Of a stretch of 64,000 nt of DNA, positions 16,520 through 25,640 are shown piece by piece. The translations under genes were made by a program, and so were the position numbers. The notes under the pieces are model-generated. The model worked only from the letters and a program-made list of their open reading frames with translations, did not search any database and was not told where the DNA came from. Origin of the DNA: Oerskovia merdavium (lineage in GTDB: Bacteria; Actinomycetota; Actinomycetes; Actinomycetales; Cellulomonadaceae). Within the stretch, counting starts at the first letter, position 1; each line of letters starts with the position of its first letter. The stretch is from NCBI RefSeq assembly GCF_014836755.1, contig NZ_JACSQF010000013.1, positions 91,585 through 155,584 on the forward strand, written 5' to 3'.

Positions 16520-17932
16520 TCAGTCCTCGAGCGCGTACCGCATGGGCTCGAGCTTGGCCTCGGACTCGGCGAGCTCGGCCCCCGGGTCGGAGGCGGCGAC
16601 GATCCCGCAGCCGGCGAAGAGGCGCACCCGGTGCGGGTCCTGCGGCGACAGCTCCGCCGAGCGCAGCGCGATGCCCCACTCGCCGTCGCCGTCCGCGCCG
16701 AACCACCCGACAGGGGCCGCGTAGCGGGCGCGGTCCATGCCCTCGATCTCGCGGATGAGGTCGCGCGCCGCGAGCGTCGGGGTGCCGCACACGGCGGCCG
16801 ACGGGTGCAGCGCGGCTGCGAGCGCGAGGCTCGTCGGCGCGGGGGACCCGCCCGTCCCGGCCGCGAGCACGCCCGTGACGTCGGAGGCCAGGTGCAGGAC
16901 GTTGGGCAGGTGCAGCACGAACGGTGCGTCGGGCACGTTCATCGACGAGCAGAACGGGGCGAGCGCGTCGGCGACCGAGGCCACGGCGTACTCGTGCTCC
17001 TCGAGGTCCTTGGACGAGCGGGCGAGGTGCGCGGCACGCAGCAGCGAGTCGTCGTCGGCCTCGGCCCCGCCCGAGCGGCGGATGGTCCCCGCGAGCACGC
17101 GCGAGGTCACGAGCCCCTTCTCGCTGCGCACGAGCAGCTCGGGGGTCGCGCCGACCATGCCGTCCACCGAGAAGGTCCAGCACGCGTCGTAGGCGACCGC
17201 GAGGCGACGGAGCATCCAGCGGGGGTCCACGGGGTGCTCGGCCGTGGCCAGGACGTCGCGCGCGAGCACGACCTTCTCGAGGTCGCCGCGCCGGATGCGC
17301 TCGACGCCCTCGGCGACCACCGCGGTCCAGTCCTCGGCGCTCAGCGAGCCGTCCACGGTCGTGACCACGCCCGGCCCGGCCACGGGCTCGCGGCGAGCAG
17401 GGTCGAGGACGGACGCGACGTCGTCGGGCAGGGCGTCGCCCTGGGTGATGCTCGTGACCCAGGCCGTGCCCTCGGGCCCGCCCCGGCGCCCGACGACGAC
17501 GCGGGGCACCACGATCGTCCCGCCCGGGCGGGCGTCCCCGGCCGTGCCGGACGCGTCGTCGAACGCGAACGAGCCGAACGCGACCAGGCCGGAGCCGGGC
17601 AGGTCCACCTCGTCGTGCACGACGGCGGCACCCAGCACCTCCTGCCAGGCCGCCTCGGCGTCGGCGAACCGCCCGGGACCCCACGCCTCGAGGCGCAGCG
17701 CCTCGCCCCACCCCACGATCCCGTCGCCGCGTCGCACCCAGGCCAGGGGGCGCGCGTCGGGCAGGAGGTCGAGCAGGGCCGTCAGGTCGCCCGGCAGCCC
17801 GTCGGGCAGGCGGGTCGTCCGCACGACCAGGCGGGGGGAGGCCAGGAAGTCGGCGGACCCGGGGCGAGGGGACTCCGTGTCGGGGGCGCCGAGGTCGTCG
17901 GCGTCCCTGCGGGGGTGAGCGTGCGCAGTCAT
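16520..17932 (-). CDS. menF: Isochorismate synthase MenF
   Basis: Converts chorismate to isochorismate, the entry to menaquinone (or, in other contexts, to siderophores). The 470-residue protein has the chorismate-binding C-terminal domain: RIRRGDLEKVVLARDV, TPELLVRSEKG, SRVLAGTIRRSG, LHPSAAVCGTP, and the C-terminal LFAGCGIVAASDP then AESEAKLEPM. The N-terminal 180 residues are the diverged domain typical of menaquinone isochorismate synthases. No fused isochorismatase or lyase domain is present, and the surrounding men genes support MenF over a siderophore role. The ATG lies seven bases after TACGCT, with GGAGG in between. It diverges from menG. Confidence 0.94.
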   Translation of the reverse strand: MTAHAHPRRDADDLGAPDTESPRPGSADFLASPRLVVRTTRLPDGLPGDLTALLDLLPDARPLAWVRRGDGIVGWGEALRLEAWGPGRFADAEAAWQEVLGAAVVHDEVDLPGSGLVAFGSFAFDDASGTAGDARPGGTIVVPRVVVGRRGGPEGTAWVTSITQGDALPDDVASVLDPARREPVAGPGVVTTVDGSLSAEDWTAVVAEGVERIRRGDLEKVVLARDVLATAEHPVDPRWMLRRLAVAYDACWTFSVDGMVGATPELLVRSEKGLVTSRVLAGTIRRSGGAEADDDSLLRAAHLARSSKDLEEHEYAVASVADALAPFCSSMNVPDAPFVLHLPNVLHLASDVTGVLAAGTGGSPAPTSLALAAALHPSAAVCGTPTLAARDLIREIEGMDRARYAAPVGWFGADGDGEWGIALRSAELSPQDPHRVRLFAGCGIVAASDPGAELAESEAKLEPMRYALED

Positions 17933-17939
17933 CGCCTCC

Positions 17940-17945
17940 AGCGTA
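17940..17945 (-). promoter_or_regulatory. Candidate -10 element for menF
   Basis: TACGCT on the minus strand lies seven bases before ATG 17932. It sits in the 32-base gap shared with divergent menG, whose ATG is preceded by the weaker AACGAT-N6 (17953-17958). Confidence 0.4.
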
Positions 17946-17964
17946 GGCGTGAAACGATGGGCTC

Positions 17965-18660
17965 ATGTCGCGAGCAAGCCTGGACAAGAAGCCCACCGAG
18001 GTCGCCTCGATGTTCGACGGGATCGCCTCCCGCTACGACCTCACCAACGACGTCATCTCGCTGGGGCAGGACCGGAGGTGGCGCAAGCAGACGGTCGACG
18101 CCGTCGCTGCGCTGCCCGGAGAGCGGGTCCTGGACCTCGCGGCCGGCACCGGCACGTCGAGCGAGCCGTTCGCGGACGAGGGCGTCGAGGTCGTGCCGTG
18201 CGACTTCTCGGTCGGGATGCTCCAGGTGGGCAAGCGCCGGCGCCCGGACCTGCCGTTCGTCGCGGGGGACGCCACGGCGCTGCCCTTCGCCGACGCGTCG
18301 TTCGACGCCGTGACCATCTCGTTCGGCCTGCGCAACGTCGTGGACACCGACGCCGCGCTGCGCGAGATGCTGCGTGTGACACGCCCGGGCGGCCGGATCG
18401 TCATCTGCGAGTTCTCCCGCCCCACGTGGAAGCCCTTCCGCGCGCTCTACACGGGCGTCTTCATGAAGATGCTGCCCGTCATGGCGGGGCTCGTGACCAA
18501 GGAGAAGAGCTCGTACGAGTACCTCGTCGAGTCGATCCAGGACTGGCCCGCGCAGGCCGACCTGGCGCACCTCATGATCGACGCCGGGTGGGAGGGTGCC
18601 GCCTACCGGAACCTCAGCGGCGGCCTCGTCGCGCTGCACCGGGCCGTGCGCCCCGCCTGA
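17965..18660 (+). CDS. menG: Demethylmenaquinone methyltransferase MenG (UbiE)
   Basis: SAM-dependent methyltransferase for the last head-group step of menaquinone. The 231-residue protein has the UbiE/MenG signatures: [20 protein letters not shown], the SAM-binding loop [38 protein letters not shown], and the C-terminal [15 protein letters not shown]. It diverges from menF with 32 bases between them. A 220-base gap without a gene follows, holding the promoter region of the MenJ-like reductase. Confidence 0.95.
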   Translation: MSRASLDKKPTEVASMFDGIASRYDLTNDVISLGQDRRWRKQTVDAVAALPGERVLDLAAGTGTSSEPFADEGVEVVPCDFSVGMLQVGKRRRPDLPFVAGDATALPFADASFDAVTISFGLRNVVDTDAALREMLRVTRPGGRIVICEFSRPTWKPFRALYTGVFMKMLPVMAGLVTKEKSSYEYLVESIQDWPAQADLAHLMIDAGWEGAAYRNLSGGLVALHRAVRPA

Positions 18661-18809
18661 GCGAGGTCTTCGCCCCGGCGGTCGCGCTCGGGTCCGTCGC
18701 GGCCCGTGGCCCGTGCCCCGCGGCGCACCGTGCGTGGTGCGCGCGGGCGGGGCGCGGCGCGTCGGGCGCCTGACCTGCCGGTTCGGCCGCGAGGGAAGGG
18801 TTGCCTTGC

Positions 18810-18839
18810 TACACATCCGCCCGCGTCTGTGACTAGAGT
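18810..18839 (+). promoter_or_regulatory. Candidate promoter of the menJ-like gene
   Basis: TAGAGT (18834-18839) fits a -10 box. TACACA (18810-18815) is a possible -35, matching TTGACA at four of six positions with an 18-base spacer. The predicted transcription start is about 18846, just before the Crp-type palindrome. Confidence 0.35.
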
Positions 18840-18850
18840 GGCGATGTCCA

Positions 18851-18868
18851 TTGTGAGCGACTTCACAA
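18851..18868. promoter_or_regulatory. Crp/GlxR-type operator
   Basis: Perfect palindrome TTGTGA-GCGACT-TCACAA. It contains the TGTGA-N6-TCACA core bound by Crp in enterobacteria and by GlxR/Crp-type cAMP receptors in actinobacteria. It lies 45 bases before the GTG of the reductase and just downstream of the proposed -10, a position suited to repression of that promoter. Confidence 0.55.
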
Positions 18869-18913
18869 GGGGCTTTCCGAGGTGTGTTCGAGCTTGCCGA
18901 GCGAGGTGAGAAC

Positions 18914-20215
18914 GTGCGTAGCAGGAGTGATGACGCGGACGTCATCGTCATCGGCGCGGGCCCGGCAGGGGCCACGGCGGCGCACTACTGTGCCTCCGCG
19001 GGCCTCAACGTCCTCCTCCTCGAGAAGGCCTCGTTCCCGCGCGACAAGATCTGCGGCGACGGACTGACGCCGCGGGCGGTGGGCGAGCTCGTCCGCATGG
19101 GCGTCCCCACGCGCGCCGAGGACGGCTGGATCCGCAACAAGGGTCTGCGGGTCGTCGCGAGCGGACGCTCGTGGGAGCTGCCCTGGCCCGAGCTCAAGGC
19201 CTACCCGTCCTACGGCCTCGCCCGCTCACGCATGAACCTCGACCAGACGCTCGCCGAGCACGCGCAGCGCACGGGCGCCAAGCTGCTCGAGCGCACCAAC
19301 GTGACCGGCCCGCTCCTCGACGAGCGCACGGGCCGCGTCGTGGGCGTCACGGCACGCCCGCTCGACGAGAACGGGCGCCGCGCCGGGGACGAGCACGAGC
19401 TGCGCGCCCCTGTCGTCATCGCCGCGGACGGCGTCTCGTCCCGCTTCGCGCTCGCCCTGGGGCTCGAGAAGCGCGAGGACCGGCCCATGGGCGTCGCGGT
19501 GCGGACCTACTTCAAGACCCCGCGCCACGACGACGCCTGGATGGAGTCCCACCTCGAGCTCTGGGACGGGCCGGCCGGGAAGTCGAACCTCCTACCCGGC
19601 TACGGGTGGATCTTCGCGCTCGGCGACGGCACCGCGAACGTGGGCCTCGGCTCGGTCAACTCGACCCCGGCACGGCAGTCGGCCGCGAACGTGGACTACA
19701 AGGACCTGTTCGCCCGGTGGATGGCCAACGCGCCCGCCGAGTGGGAGTTCACCCCGGAGAACCAGACCGGACCCGTGCGCGGGGCGGCCCTGCCCATGGG
19801 CTTCAACCGCAAGCCCCTCTACTCGCGCGGCGTGGTGCTGGTCGGAGACTCGGGCGGCATGGTCAGCCCGTTCAACGGCGAGGGCATCGCCTACGCCATG
19901 CAGGCCGCGCGCGTCGCGGCGGACGTCGTGGCGCAGTCGCGTGCCCGGAGCACCGACGCCGCCCGCGAGCGCACGCTCGCGACCTACCCCGAGATCATGC
20001 GCCGCGACCTGGGCGGGTACTACACGCTCGGCCGGTACTTCGTGCGCCTCATCGAGCACCCCGAGATCATGCGGCTGTGCACCCGGTACGGGCTGCCGCG
20101 GCCGCTCGTCATGCGCTTCGTCCTCAAGCTGTTGTCCGACTGTTACGAACCACGTGGTGGCGACGTCGTCGACCGGGTCATCGCGGGACTGACGAGGGTG
20201 GTGCCATCGGCATGA
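18914..20215 (+). CDS. Geranylgeranyl reductase family flavoprotein, probable menaquinone reductase MenJ
   Basis: FAD enzyme of the geranylgeranyl reductase family. In mycobacteria MenJ saturates one double bond of the menaquinone tail, and the men/nuo context here supports that role over lipid or chlorophyll pathways. The 433-residue protein has the FAD-binding loop DVIVIGAGPAGATAAHYCAS, the family motif PRDKICGDGLTPRAV, and the second FAD motif VLVGDSGGMVSPFNGEGIAY. GTG 18914 is preferred because GAGGTGAG lies a few bases upstream and homology begins there; GTG 18884 would add ten residues. A Crp/GlxR-type palindrome lies in the leader. nuoA starts 151 bases downstream. Confidence 0.88.
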   Translation: MRSRSDDADVIVIGAGPAGATAAHYCASAGLNVLLLEKASFPRDKICGDGLTPRAVGELVRMGVPTRAEDGWIRNKGLRVVASGRSWELPWPELKAYPSYGLARSRMNLDQTLAEHAQRTGAKLLERTNVTGPLLDERTGRVVGVTARPLDENGRRAGDEHELRAPVVIAADGVSSRFALALGLEKREDRPMGVAVRTYFKTPRHDDAWMESHLELWDGPAGKSNLLPGYGWIFALGDGTANVGLGSVNSTPARQSAANVDYKDLFARWMANAPAEWEFTPENQTGPVRGAALPMGFNRKPLYSRGVVLVGDSGGMVSPFNGEGIAYAMQAARVAADVVAQSRARSTDAARERTLATYPEIMRRDLGGYYTLGRYFVRLIEHPEIMRLCTRYGLPRPLVMRFVLKLLSDCYEPRGGDVVDRVIAGLTRVVPSA

Positions 20216-20366
20216 GAAACCTTGGTGAGGCGGCAAAGAGGCCGTCACCGCTGTTCACGCAGTCACCACCCCTACCCCCGTCAGACCCGGGTGCCCGCAG
20301 CTTCGCGCGGACGCCCGGCGGCAGCACTCCCGACATGCCCCAGCGCGCCCCCCGGAGAGCAGACCG

Positions 20367-20729
20367 ATGACCAACCCCTACGTGCCCGTGCTCGTCCTGA
20401 TGGGCATCGGAGCCGTGCTCGCCCTCGGCGGAGTCGCCGCGAGCGCCGTGATCGGCCCCAAGAGATACAACCGCGCCAAGCTCGACGCGTACGAGTGCGG
20501 CATCGAGCCCACCCCGCACGCGATCGGCGGAGGGCGCTTCCCGATCAAGTACTACCTCGTCGCGATGACCTTCATCATCTTCGACATCGAGGTGGTCTTC
20601 CTCTACCCGTGGGCGGTGGACTTCACGGTCCTGGCCACCTTCGGGCTCGTCGCCATGCTGAGCTTCCTCGCCCTGATCACCGTGCCGTTCGTCTACGAAT
20701 GGCGCCGTGGCGGGTTCGAGTGGGACTAG
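20367..20729 (+). CDS. nuoA: NADH-quinone oxidoreductase subunit A
   Basis: Membrane subunit of complex I at the junction with the peripheral arm. The 120-residue protein has three membrane segments and the family loop AYECGIEP with its conserved cysteine, then [27 protein letters not shown] lies about seven bases before the ATG. It opens a 14-gene operon in canonical nuoA-N order. The 151 bases before it contain a small imperfect hairpin (20224-20249) but no obvious strong promoter, so readthrough from the menJ-like gene is possible. Confidence 0.97.
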   Translation: MTNPYVPVLVLMGIGAVLALGGVAASAVIGPKRYNRAKLDAYECGIEPTPHAIGGGRFPIKYYLVAMTFIIFDIEVVFLYPWAVDFTVLATFGLVAMLSFLALITVPFVYEWRRGGFEWD

Positions 20730-20754
20730 CCGGAACCAGATAGGGAGAACGCAG

Positions 20755-21306
20755 ATGGGGATCGAAGAGGCTCCCTCGGGCTTCTTGCTCACGAGCGTGG
20801 AGAACCTCGCGGGGTACTTCCGCAAGGCGTCGCTGTGGCCGGTGACGTTCGGCCTGGCGTGCTGCGCCATCGAGATGATGGCGGCCGGCGCGTCGCGCTT
20901 CGACCTGTCCCGCTTCGGCATGGAGGTCTTCCGGGCCTCGCCGCGGCAGGCCGACCTGATGATCGTCGCGGGTCGCGTGAGCCAGAAGATGGCGCCCGTG
21001 GTGCGCCAGGTCTACGACCAGATGTCCGAGCCCAAGTGGGTGCTGTCGATGGGCGTGTGCGCGTCGAGCGGCGGGATGTTCAACAACTACGCGATCGTCC
21101 AGGGGGTCGACCACATCGTGCCGGTCGACATCTACCTGCCGGGCTGCCCGCCGCGCCCCGAGATGCTCATCAACGCGATCCTCGCGCTGCACGAGCAGAT
21201 CCAGGCCGAGCCGCTGGGCGTGAACCGGCGGGAGGCGGCCAAGGCCGCCGAGGCCGCGGCGCTCGAGGCGACCCCGACGTTCCAGATGAAGGGGCTGCTG
21301 CGGTGA
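20755..21306 (+). CDS. nuoB: NADH-quinone oxidoreductase subunit B
   Basis: Peripheral-arm subunit carrying the terminal [4Fe-4S] cluster N2, which passes electrons to menaquinone. Its 183 residues contain the ligand cysteines in [20 protein letters not shown] and [11 protein letters not shown] 20755 is chosen because AGGGAG lies upstream and the family begins with GIEEAPSG; an earlier in-frame start at 20707 would overlap nuoA. Its stop overlaps the GTG of nuoC. Confidence 0.97.
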   Translation: MGIEEAPSGFLLTSVENLAGYFRKASLWPVTFGLACCAIEMMAAGASRFDLSRFGMEVFRASPRQADLMIVAGRVSQKMAPVVRQVYDQMSEPKWVLSMGVCASSGGMFNNYAIVQGVDHIVPVDIYLPGCPPRPEMLINAILALHEQIQAEPLGVNRREAAKAAEAAALEATPTFQMKGLLR

Positions 21307-22100
21307 CGAGCACCAACGACGGGACGACGGGCCGCCCGGCGGACGCCGTCCAGCGGGACGAGGTCGCCCAGGGCGACGTGCCCGGCGAGGAGCTCGTGGC
21401 GGGACCGGGCCCGGGTGGGCGCGAGCCGCTCGAGGTCGTCGAGGTCCGCACGGGCATGTTCGGGGCCCACGGCTCGGGAGACACCTCGGGCTACGGGGGG
21501 CTGGTGCGCCCCGTGGTGCTGCCCGGGCCGAGCGCGCGCCCGTACGGCGGGTGGTTCGACGAGGCCGTGGACGTCCTGGCGGAGGTGCTCGCCGAGGCGG
21601 GCGTGCGCTTCGAGGACGCCGTCGAGCAGGTCGTCGTCGACCCGCCGGGGCCGCACGCCGAGCTCACGCTGCACGTCCGGCCCCCGCACGTCGTCACGGT
21701 CGCCCGCGCGCTGCGCGACGAGCAGGACCTGCGGTTCGAGCTGAGCATGGGCGTGAGCGGGGTGCACTACCCCCACGACGTGGGCCGCGAGCTGCACGCC
21801 GTCTACCACCTGACGTCGATCACGCACGGCCGGAGCCTGCGCCTCGAGGTCGCGGTCCCGGACGCGCACCCGCACATCCCCTCGACCACGTCGGTGTACC
21901 CGTCCAACGACTGGCACGAGCGCGAGACGTGGGACTTCTTCGGGATCGTCTTCGACGACCACCCGGCCCTGGCCCGCATCGAGATGCCGGACGACTGGCC
22001 GGGTCACCCGCAGCGCAAGGACTACCCGCTCGGCGGCATCCCGGTCGAGTACAAGGGCGCCACGGTGCCCCCGCCGGACCAGAGGAGGTCGTACTCGTGA
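21303..22100 (+). CDS. nuoC: NADH-quinone oxidoreductase subunit C
   Basis: 30-kDa subunit of the peripheral arm. The 265-residue protein has an acidic N-terminal extension of about 60 residues before the family domain. The signature [17 protein letters not shown] is present near residue 205, followed by [21 protein letters not shown] start, overlapping the nuoB stop by four bases; the end overlaps nuoD in the same way. Confidence 0.96.
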   Translation: MTSTNDGTTGRPADAVQRDEVAQGDVPGEELVAGPGPGGREPLEVVEVRTGMFGAHGSGDTSGYGGLVRPVVLPGPSARPYGGWFDEAVDVLAEVLAEAGVRFEDAVEQVVVDPPGPHAELTLHVRPPHVVTVARALRDEQDLRFELSMGVSGVHYPHDVGRELHAVYHLTSITHGRSLRLEVAVPDAHPHIPSTTSVYPSNDWHERETWDFFGIVFDDHPALARIEMPDDWPGHPQRKDYPLGGIPVEYKGATVPPPDQRRSYS

Positions 22101-23458
22101 GCCCCACCACCCCGCACGCGACACCCCACGCCACGAAGGCGCCGTACGGCGACTTCGACGCGTCGATCCCCAGCTACGAGGCGTCGGGCGGCGACTGGGC
22201 CGACATCGCGGCCGAGGCGACCCAGCTGGGCGAGGAACGCATCGTCGTCAACATGGGCCCCCAGCACCCCTCGACCCACGGTGTGCTGCGGCTCATGCTC
22301 GAGATCGACGGCGAGACCGTCACGGAGGCCCGCTGCGGCGTGGGCTACCTCCACACGGGCATCGAGAAGAACATGGAGTTCCGGACGTGGACCCAGGGGG
22401 TCACGTTCTGCACCCGCATGGACTACCTCGCGCCCCTGTTCCAGGAGACGGCCTACTGCCTCGCGGTCGAGAAGCTCCTCGGCATCACGGACGACGTCCC
22501 CGAGCGCGCGAGCATCATCCGCGTCCTCATGATGGAGCTCAACCGGATCGCGTCCCACCTGGTGTGCCTCGGCACGGGCGGCAACGAGATGGGCGCGACC
22601 ACGGTCATGACCATCTCGTTCACGGCCCGCGAGGAGATCCTGCGGATCTTCGAGGCCGTCACGGGGCTGCGCATGAACCACGCGTACGTGCGCCCGGGGG
22701 GCGTGGTGCAGGACGTCCCGCCGGACGTCGTGGCCCAGATCCGCAAGGCCGACCCGCTGATCCGCGGCTACCTCGGCCAGCTCGGCGACCTCATGCTCGC
22801 CAACCCGATCTTCAAGTCCCGCCTGGTCGGAGTGGGGCACCTCAACCTCTCGGGCTGCATGGCGCTCGCGATCACGGGGCCCGTGCTGCGCTCGACCGGG
22901 CTCCCCTACGACGTGCGCAAGGCCGCTCCCTACTGCGGCTACGAGACGTACGACTTCGACGTGCCCACCTCGGACGACGCCGACTGCTACTCGCGCGTCG
23001 TGCTGCGGCTCGAGGAGTGCTACCAGTCGCTGCGGATCGTCGAGCAGTGCCTCGAGCGGCTCGAGGCCACGGCGGGCCAGCCCGTCATGGTCGGCGACAA
23101 GAAGATCGCGTGGCCCGCCCAGCTCGCGATCGGCAGCGACGGCATGGGCAACTCGCTCGACCACATCAGGGAGATCATGGGCACCTCGATGGAGGCCCTG
23201 ATCCACCACTTCAAGCTCGTCACGGAGGGCTTCCGGGTCCCCGTGGGCCAGGTCTTCCAGTCGGTCGAGCACCCGCGAGGCGAGCTCGGCGTGCACCTGG
23301 TGTCCGACGGCGGCACGCGCCCCTACCGGGCGCACTTCCGTGATCCTTCGTTCAACAACCTGCAGGCGGTCGCCGTGATGTGCGAGGGCGGCCAGGTCGC
23401 CGACGTCGTCGTCGCGGTCGCCTCGCTCGACCCGGTGCTGGGAGGGGTGGACCGATGA
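22097..23458 (+). CDS. nuoD: NADH-quinone oxidoreductase subunit D
   Basis: 49-kDa subunit that forms the quinone-binding cavity with NuoB. The 453-residue protein has [18 protein letters not shown] with the quinone-site His, [33 protein letters not shown] and the C-terminal [19 protein letters not shown] start with AGAGGAGG upstream, overlapping nuoC by four bases. It is a separate gene, not the NuoCD fusion found in enterobacteria. Confidence 0.97.
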   Translation: MSPTTPHATPHATKAPYGDFDASIPSYEASGGDWADIAAEATQLGEERIVVNMGPQHPSTHGVLRLMLEIDGETVTEARCGVGYLHTGIEKNMEFRTWTQGVTFCTRMDYLAPLFQETAYCLAVEKLLGITDDVPERASIIRVLMMELNRIASHLVCLGTGGNEMGATTVMTISFTAREEILRIFEAVTGLRMNHAYVRPGGVVQDVPPDVVAQIRKADPLIRGYLGQLGDLMLANPIFKSRLVGVGHLNLSGCMALAITGPVLRSTGLPYDVRKAAPYCGYETYDFDVPTSDDADCYSRVVLRLEECYQSLRIVEQCLERLEATAGQPVMVGDKKIAWPAQLAIGSDGMGNSLDHIREIMGTSMEALIHHFKLVTEGFRVPVGQVFQSVEHPRGELGVHLVSDGGTRPYRAHFRDPSFNNLQAVAVMCEGGQVADVVVAVASLDPVLGGVDR

Positions 23459-24294
23459 CGCTCGAGGCTCACAGGTCCGGATACGACGAGGCGACGTACG
23501 CGCGCCTCGCGCAGGACACCGCGGCGATCGTCGCCCGGTACCCGCAGAAGCGCTCGGCGCTGCTGCCCATGCTGCACCTGGTGCAGTCGGAGGACGGGTA
23601 CGTCTCGCGCGACGGCATCGCGTTCTGCGCCGAGCAGCTCGGCATCACGGCGGCCGAGGTGTCGGCCGTCGCGACCTTCTACACGCAGTACAAGCGCCAC
23701 CCCAACGGCACCTACACCGTGGGGGTGTGCACCAACACGCTGTGCGCGGTCATGGGGGGCGACGAGATCTTCGACGAGCTCTCCGAGCACCTGGGGGTCG
23801 GGCACGACGAGACGACCGAGGACGGGGCCATCACGCTCGAGCGTGTCGAGTGCAACGCGGCGTGCGACTACGCGCCCGTCGTGATGGTCAACTGGGAGTT
23901 CTTCGACAACCAGACCCCGGCGGGCGCCACGCAGCTCGCGGACCGCCTGCGGGCCGGCGAGCAGGTCGCCCCCACGCGCGGCGCCGCCTCGGTGTGCAGC
24001 TTCAAGCAGATGAGCCGCGTGCTCGCCGGGTTCTCCGACGGGCGCGCCGACGAGGGTGTCGGGGCAGGGGAGCCCACGCTCGCCGGGCTGCGGCTCGCGC
24101 GCGAGCACGACTGGACCGCGCCGGGCGGAGCGGCTCCGGACCAGGTCGACGGGTCGGCCACGGACACGGGCGAGGCGGCCGCTCAGGGTGCCTCCGCCGT
24201 CGGGCACGAGCAGTCCTCGGCCGAGCGCAAGCCCACCACGCCCGCCGACGCCACGGGCGCCACGCCCGACGCCTCGAAGGGGAAGCAGCCGTGA
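23455..24294 (+). CDS. nuoE: NADH-quinone oxidoreductase subunit E
   Basis: 24-kDa subunit with a thioredoxin-like [2Fe-2S] domain in the NADH-oxidising module. The ligand cysteines lie in VCTNTLCAV and [11 protein letters not shown]. The 279-residue protein is longer than most homologues because of a low-complexity Ala/Gly/Thr-rich C-terminal extension of about 80 residues that has no recognised domain. Overlaps nuoD and nuoF by four bases each. Confidence 0.96.
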   Translation: MTLEAHRSGYDEATYARLAQDTAAIVARYPQKRSALLPMLHLVQSEDGYVSRDGIAFCAEQLGITAAEVSAVATFYTQYKRHPNGTYTVGVCTNTLCAVMGGDEIFDELSEHLGVGHDETTEDGAITLERVECNAACDYAPVVMVNWEFFDNQTPAGATQLADRLRAGEQVAPTRGAASVCSFKQMSRVLAGFSDGRADEGVGAGEPTLAGLRLAREHDWTAPGGAAPDQVDGSATDTGEAAAQGASAVGHEQSSAERKPTTPADATGATPDASKGKQP

Positions 24295-25640
24295 GCGAGC
24301 AGACGATCGACCCCCTGACCCCGGTCCTCAGCGAGACCTGGGACGCCCGGCGCTCCTGGACGCTCGACGCCTACGTCGCGCAGGGGGGCTGGAAGGGCCT
24401 CGCGAAGGCCCTCGCACAGCCGCCCGCGGACGTCGTGCAGGTCGTCAAGGACTCGGGCCTGCGCGGCCGCGGCGGCGCCGGGTTCCCCACGGGCATGAAG
24501 TGGGGCTTCCTGCCCGCGCCCGACGGCGGGCCCCGCTACCTCGTCGTCAACGCCGACGAGTCCGAGCCCGGCACGTGCAAGGACATCCCGCTCATGCTCG
24601 CGAGCCCGCAGCTCCTGATCGAGGGCGTGGCCATCACGTCCTACGCGATCGGCTGCGACCACGCGTTCATCTACGTGCGCGGCGAGGTGCTGCACGTGTA
24701 CCGCCGCCTGCTGCGCGCGGTCGAGGAGGCGTACGCGGCGGGGTACCTGGGCAAGAACATCCAGGGCTCGGGCTTCGACCTCGACGTCACGGTCCACGCG
24801 GGCGCCGGCGCCTACATCTGCGGCGAGGAGACCGCGCTGCTCGACTCGCTCGAGGGGCTGCGCGGCCAGCCGCGTCTCAAGCCTCCGTTCCCCGCGGTCG
24901 CGGGCCTGTACGCACGGCCCACCGTGGTCAACAACGTCGAGTCGATCGCGAGCGTCCCGGCGATCGTCAACGAGGGTTCGGACTGGTTCAGGTCCATGGG
25001 GACCGAGCGGTCGTCGGGCCACGGGCTGTTCTCGCTGTCGGGGCACGTCGTGCGCCCGGGCCAGTACGAGGCGCCGCTCGGCATCACGCTGCGCGAGCTG
25101 CTCGACATGGCCGGCGGGATCCGTGGCGGCAACCGGCTGAAGTTCTGGACGCCCGGCGGGTCCTCGACGCCCCTGTTCACCGACGCCCACCTCGACACTC
25201 CGCTCGACTACGAGTCGGTCGCCGCTGCGGGCTCGATGCTCGGCACGCGTGCCCTGCAGATCTTCGACGAGACCACGTGCGTGGTGCGGGCCGTGAGCCG
25301 GTGGATGGACTTCTACGCCCACGAGTCGTGCGGCAAGTGCACGCCGTGCCGCGAGGGGACGTACTGGCTCAAGCAGATCCTGCGCCGCATCGAGCACGGC
25401 GAGGGCACCGAGAGCGACCTCGACGTCCTGCTCGACACGTGCGACAACATCCTCGGCCGCGCGTTCTGCGCGCTCGGCGACGGCGCGACGTCGCCCGTCA
25501 CGAGCAGCATCGCGCTGTTCCGCGAGGAGTTCGAGGCGCACATCACCGGCCGCGGCTGCCCGTTCGACCCCTCGGCCGCCGCACTGTTCGACTACACGCC
25601 CCGGCGTGCCCCGCAGGCCCTGACGGCAGGAGCGCACTGA
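24291..25640 (+). CDS. nuoF: NADH-quinone oxidoreductase subunit F
   Basis: 51-kDa subunit that binds NADH and FMN and starts electron transfer in complex I. The 449-residue protein has the glycine-rich site [16 protein letters not shown], the FMN region [12 protein letters not shown], the [13 protein letters not shown] motif and the [4Fe-4S] ligands [13 protein letters not shown] plus a later Cys in [14 protein letters not shown] start overlapping nuoE; the stop overlaps nuoG as TGATG. Confidence 0.97.
   Translation: MSEQTIDPLTPVLSETWDARRSWTLDAYVAQGGWKGLAKALAQPPADVVQVVKDSGLRGRGGAGFPTGMKWGFLPAPDGGPRYLVVNADESEPGTCKDIPLMLASPQLLIEGVAITSYAIGCDHAFIYVRGEVLHVYRRLLRAVEEAYAAGYLGKNIQGSGFDLDVTVHAGAGAYICGEETALLDSLEGLRGQPRLKPPFPAVAGLYARPTVVNNVESIASVPAIVNEGSDWFRSMGTERSSGHGLFSLSGHVVRPGQYEAPLGITLRELLDMAGGIRGGNRLKFWTPGGSSTPLFTDAHLDTPLDYESVAAAGSMLGTRALQIFDETTCVVRAVSRWMDFYAHESCGKCTPCREGTYWLKQILRRIEHGEGTESDLDVLLDTCDNILGRAFCALGDGATSPVTSSIALFREEFEAHITGRGCPFDPSAAALFDYTPRRAPQALTAGAH

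Noticed and set aside
21303..23458. NuoC and NuoD as a fused NuoCD protein
   Set aside because: Different frames with a clear TGA and an overlapping GTG start; the genes are separate.
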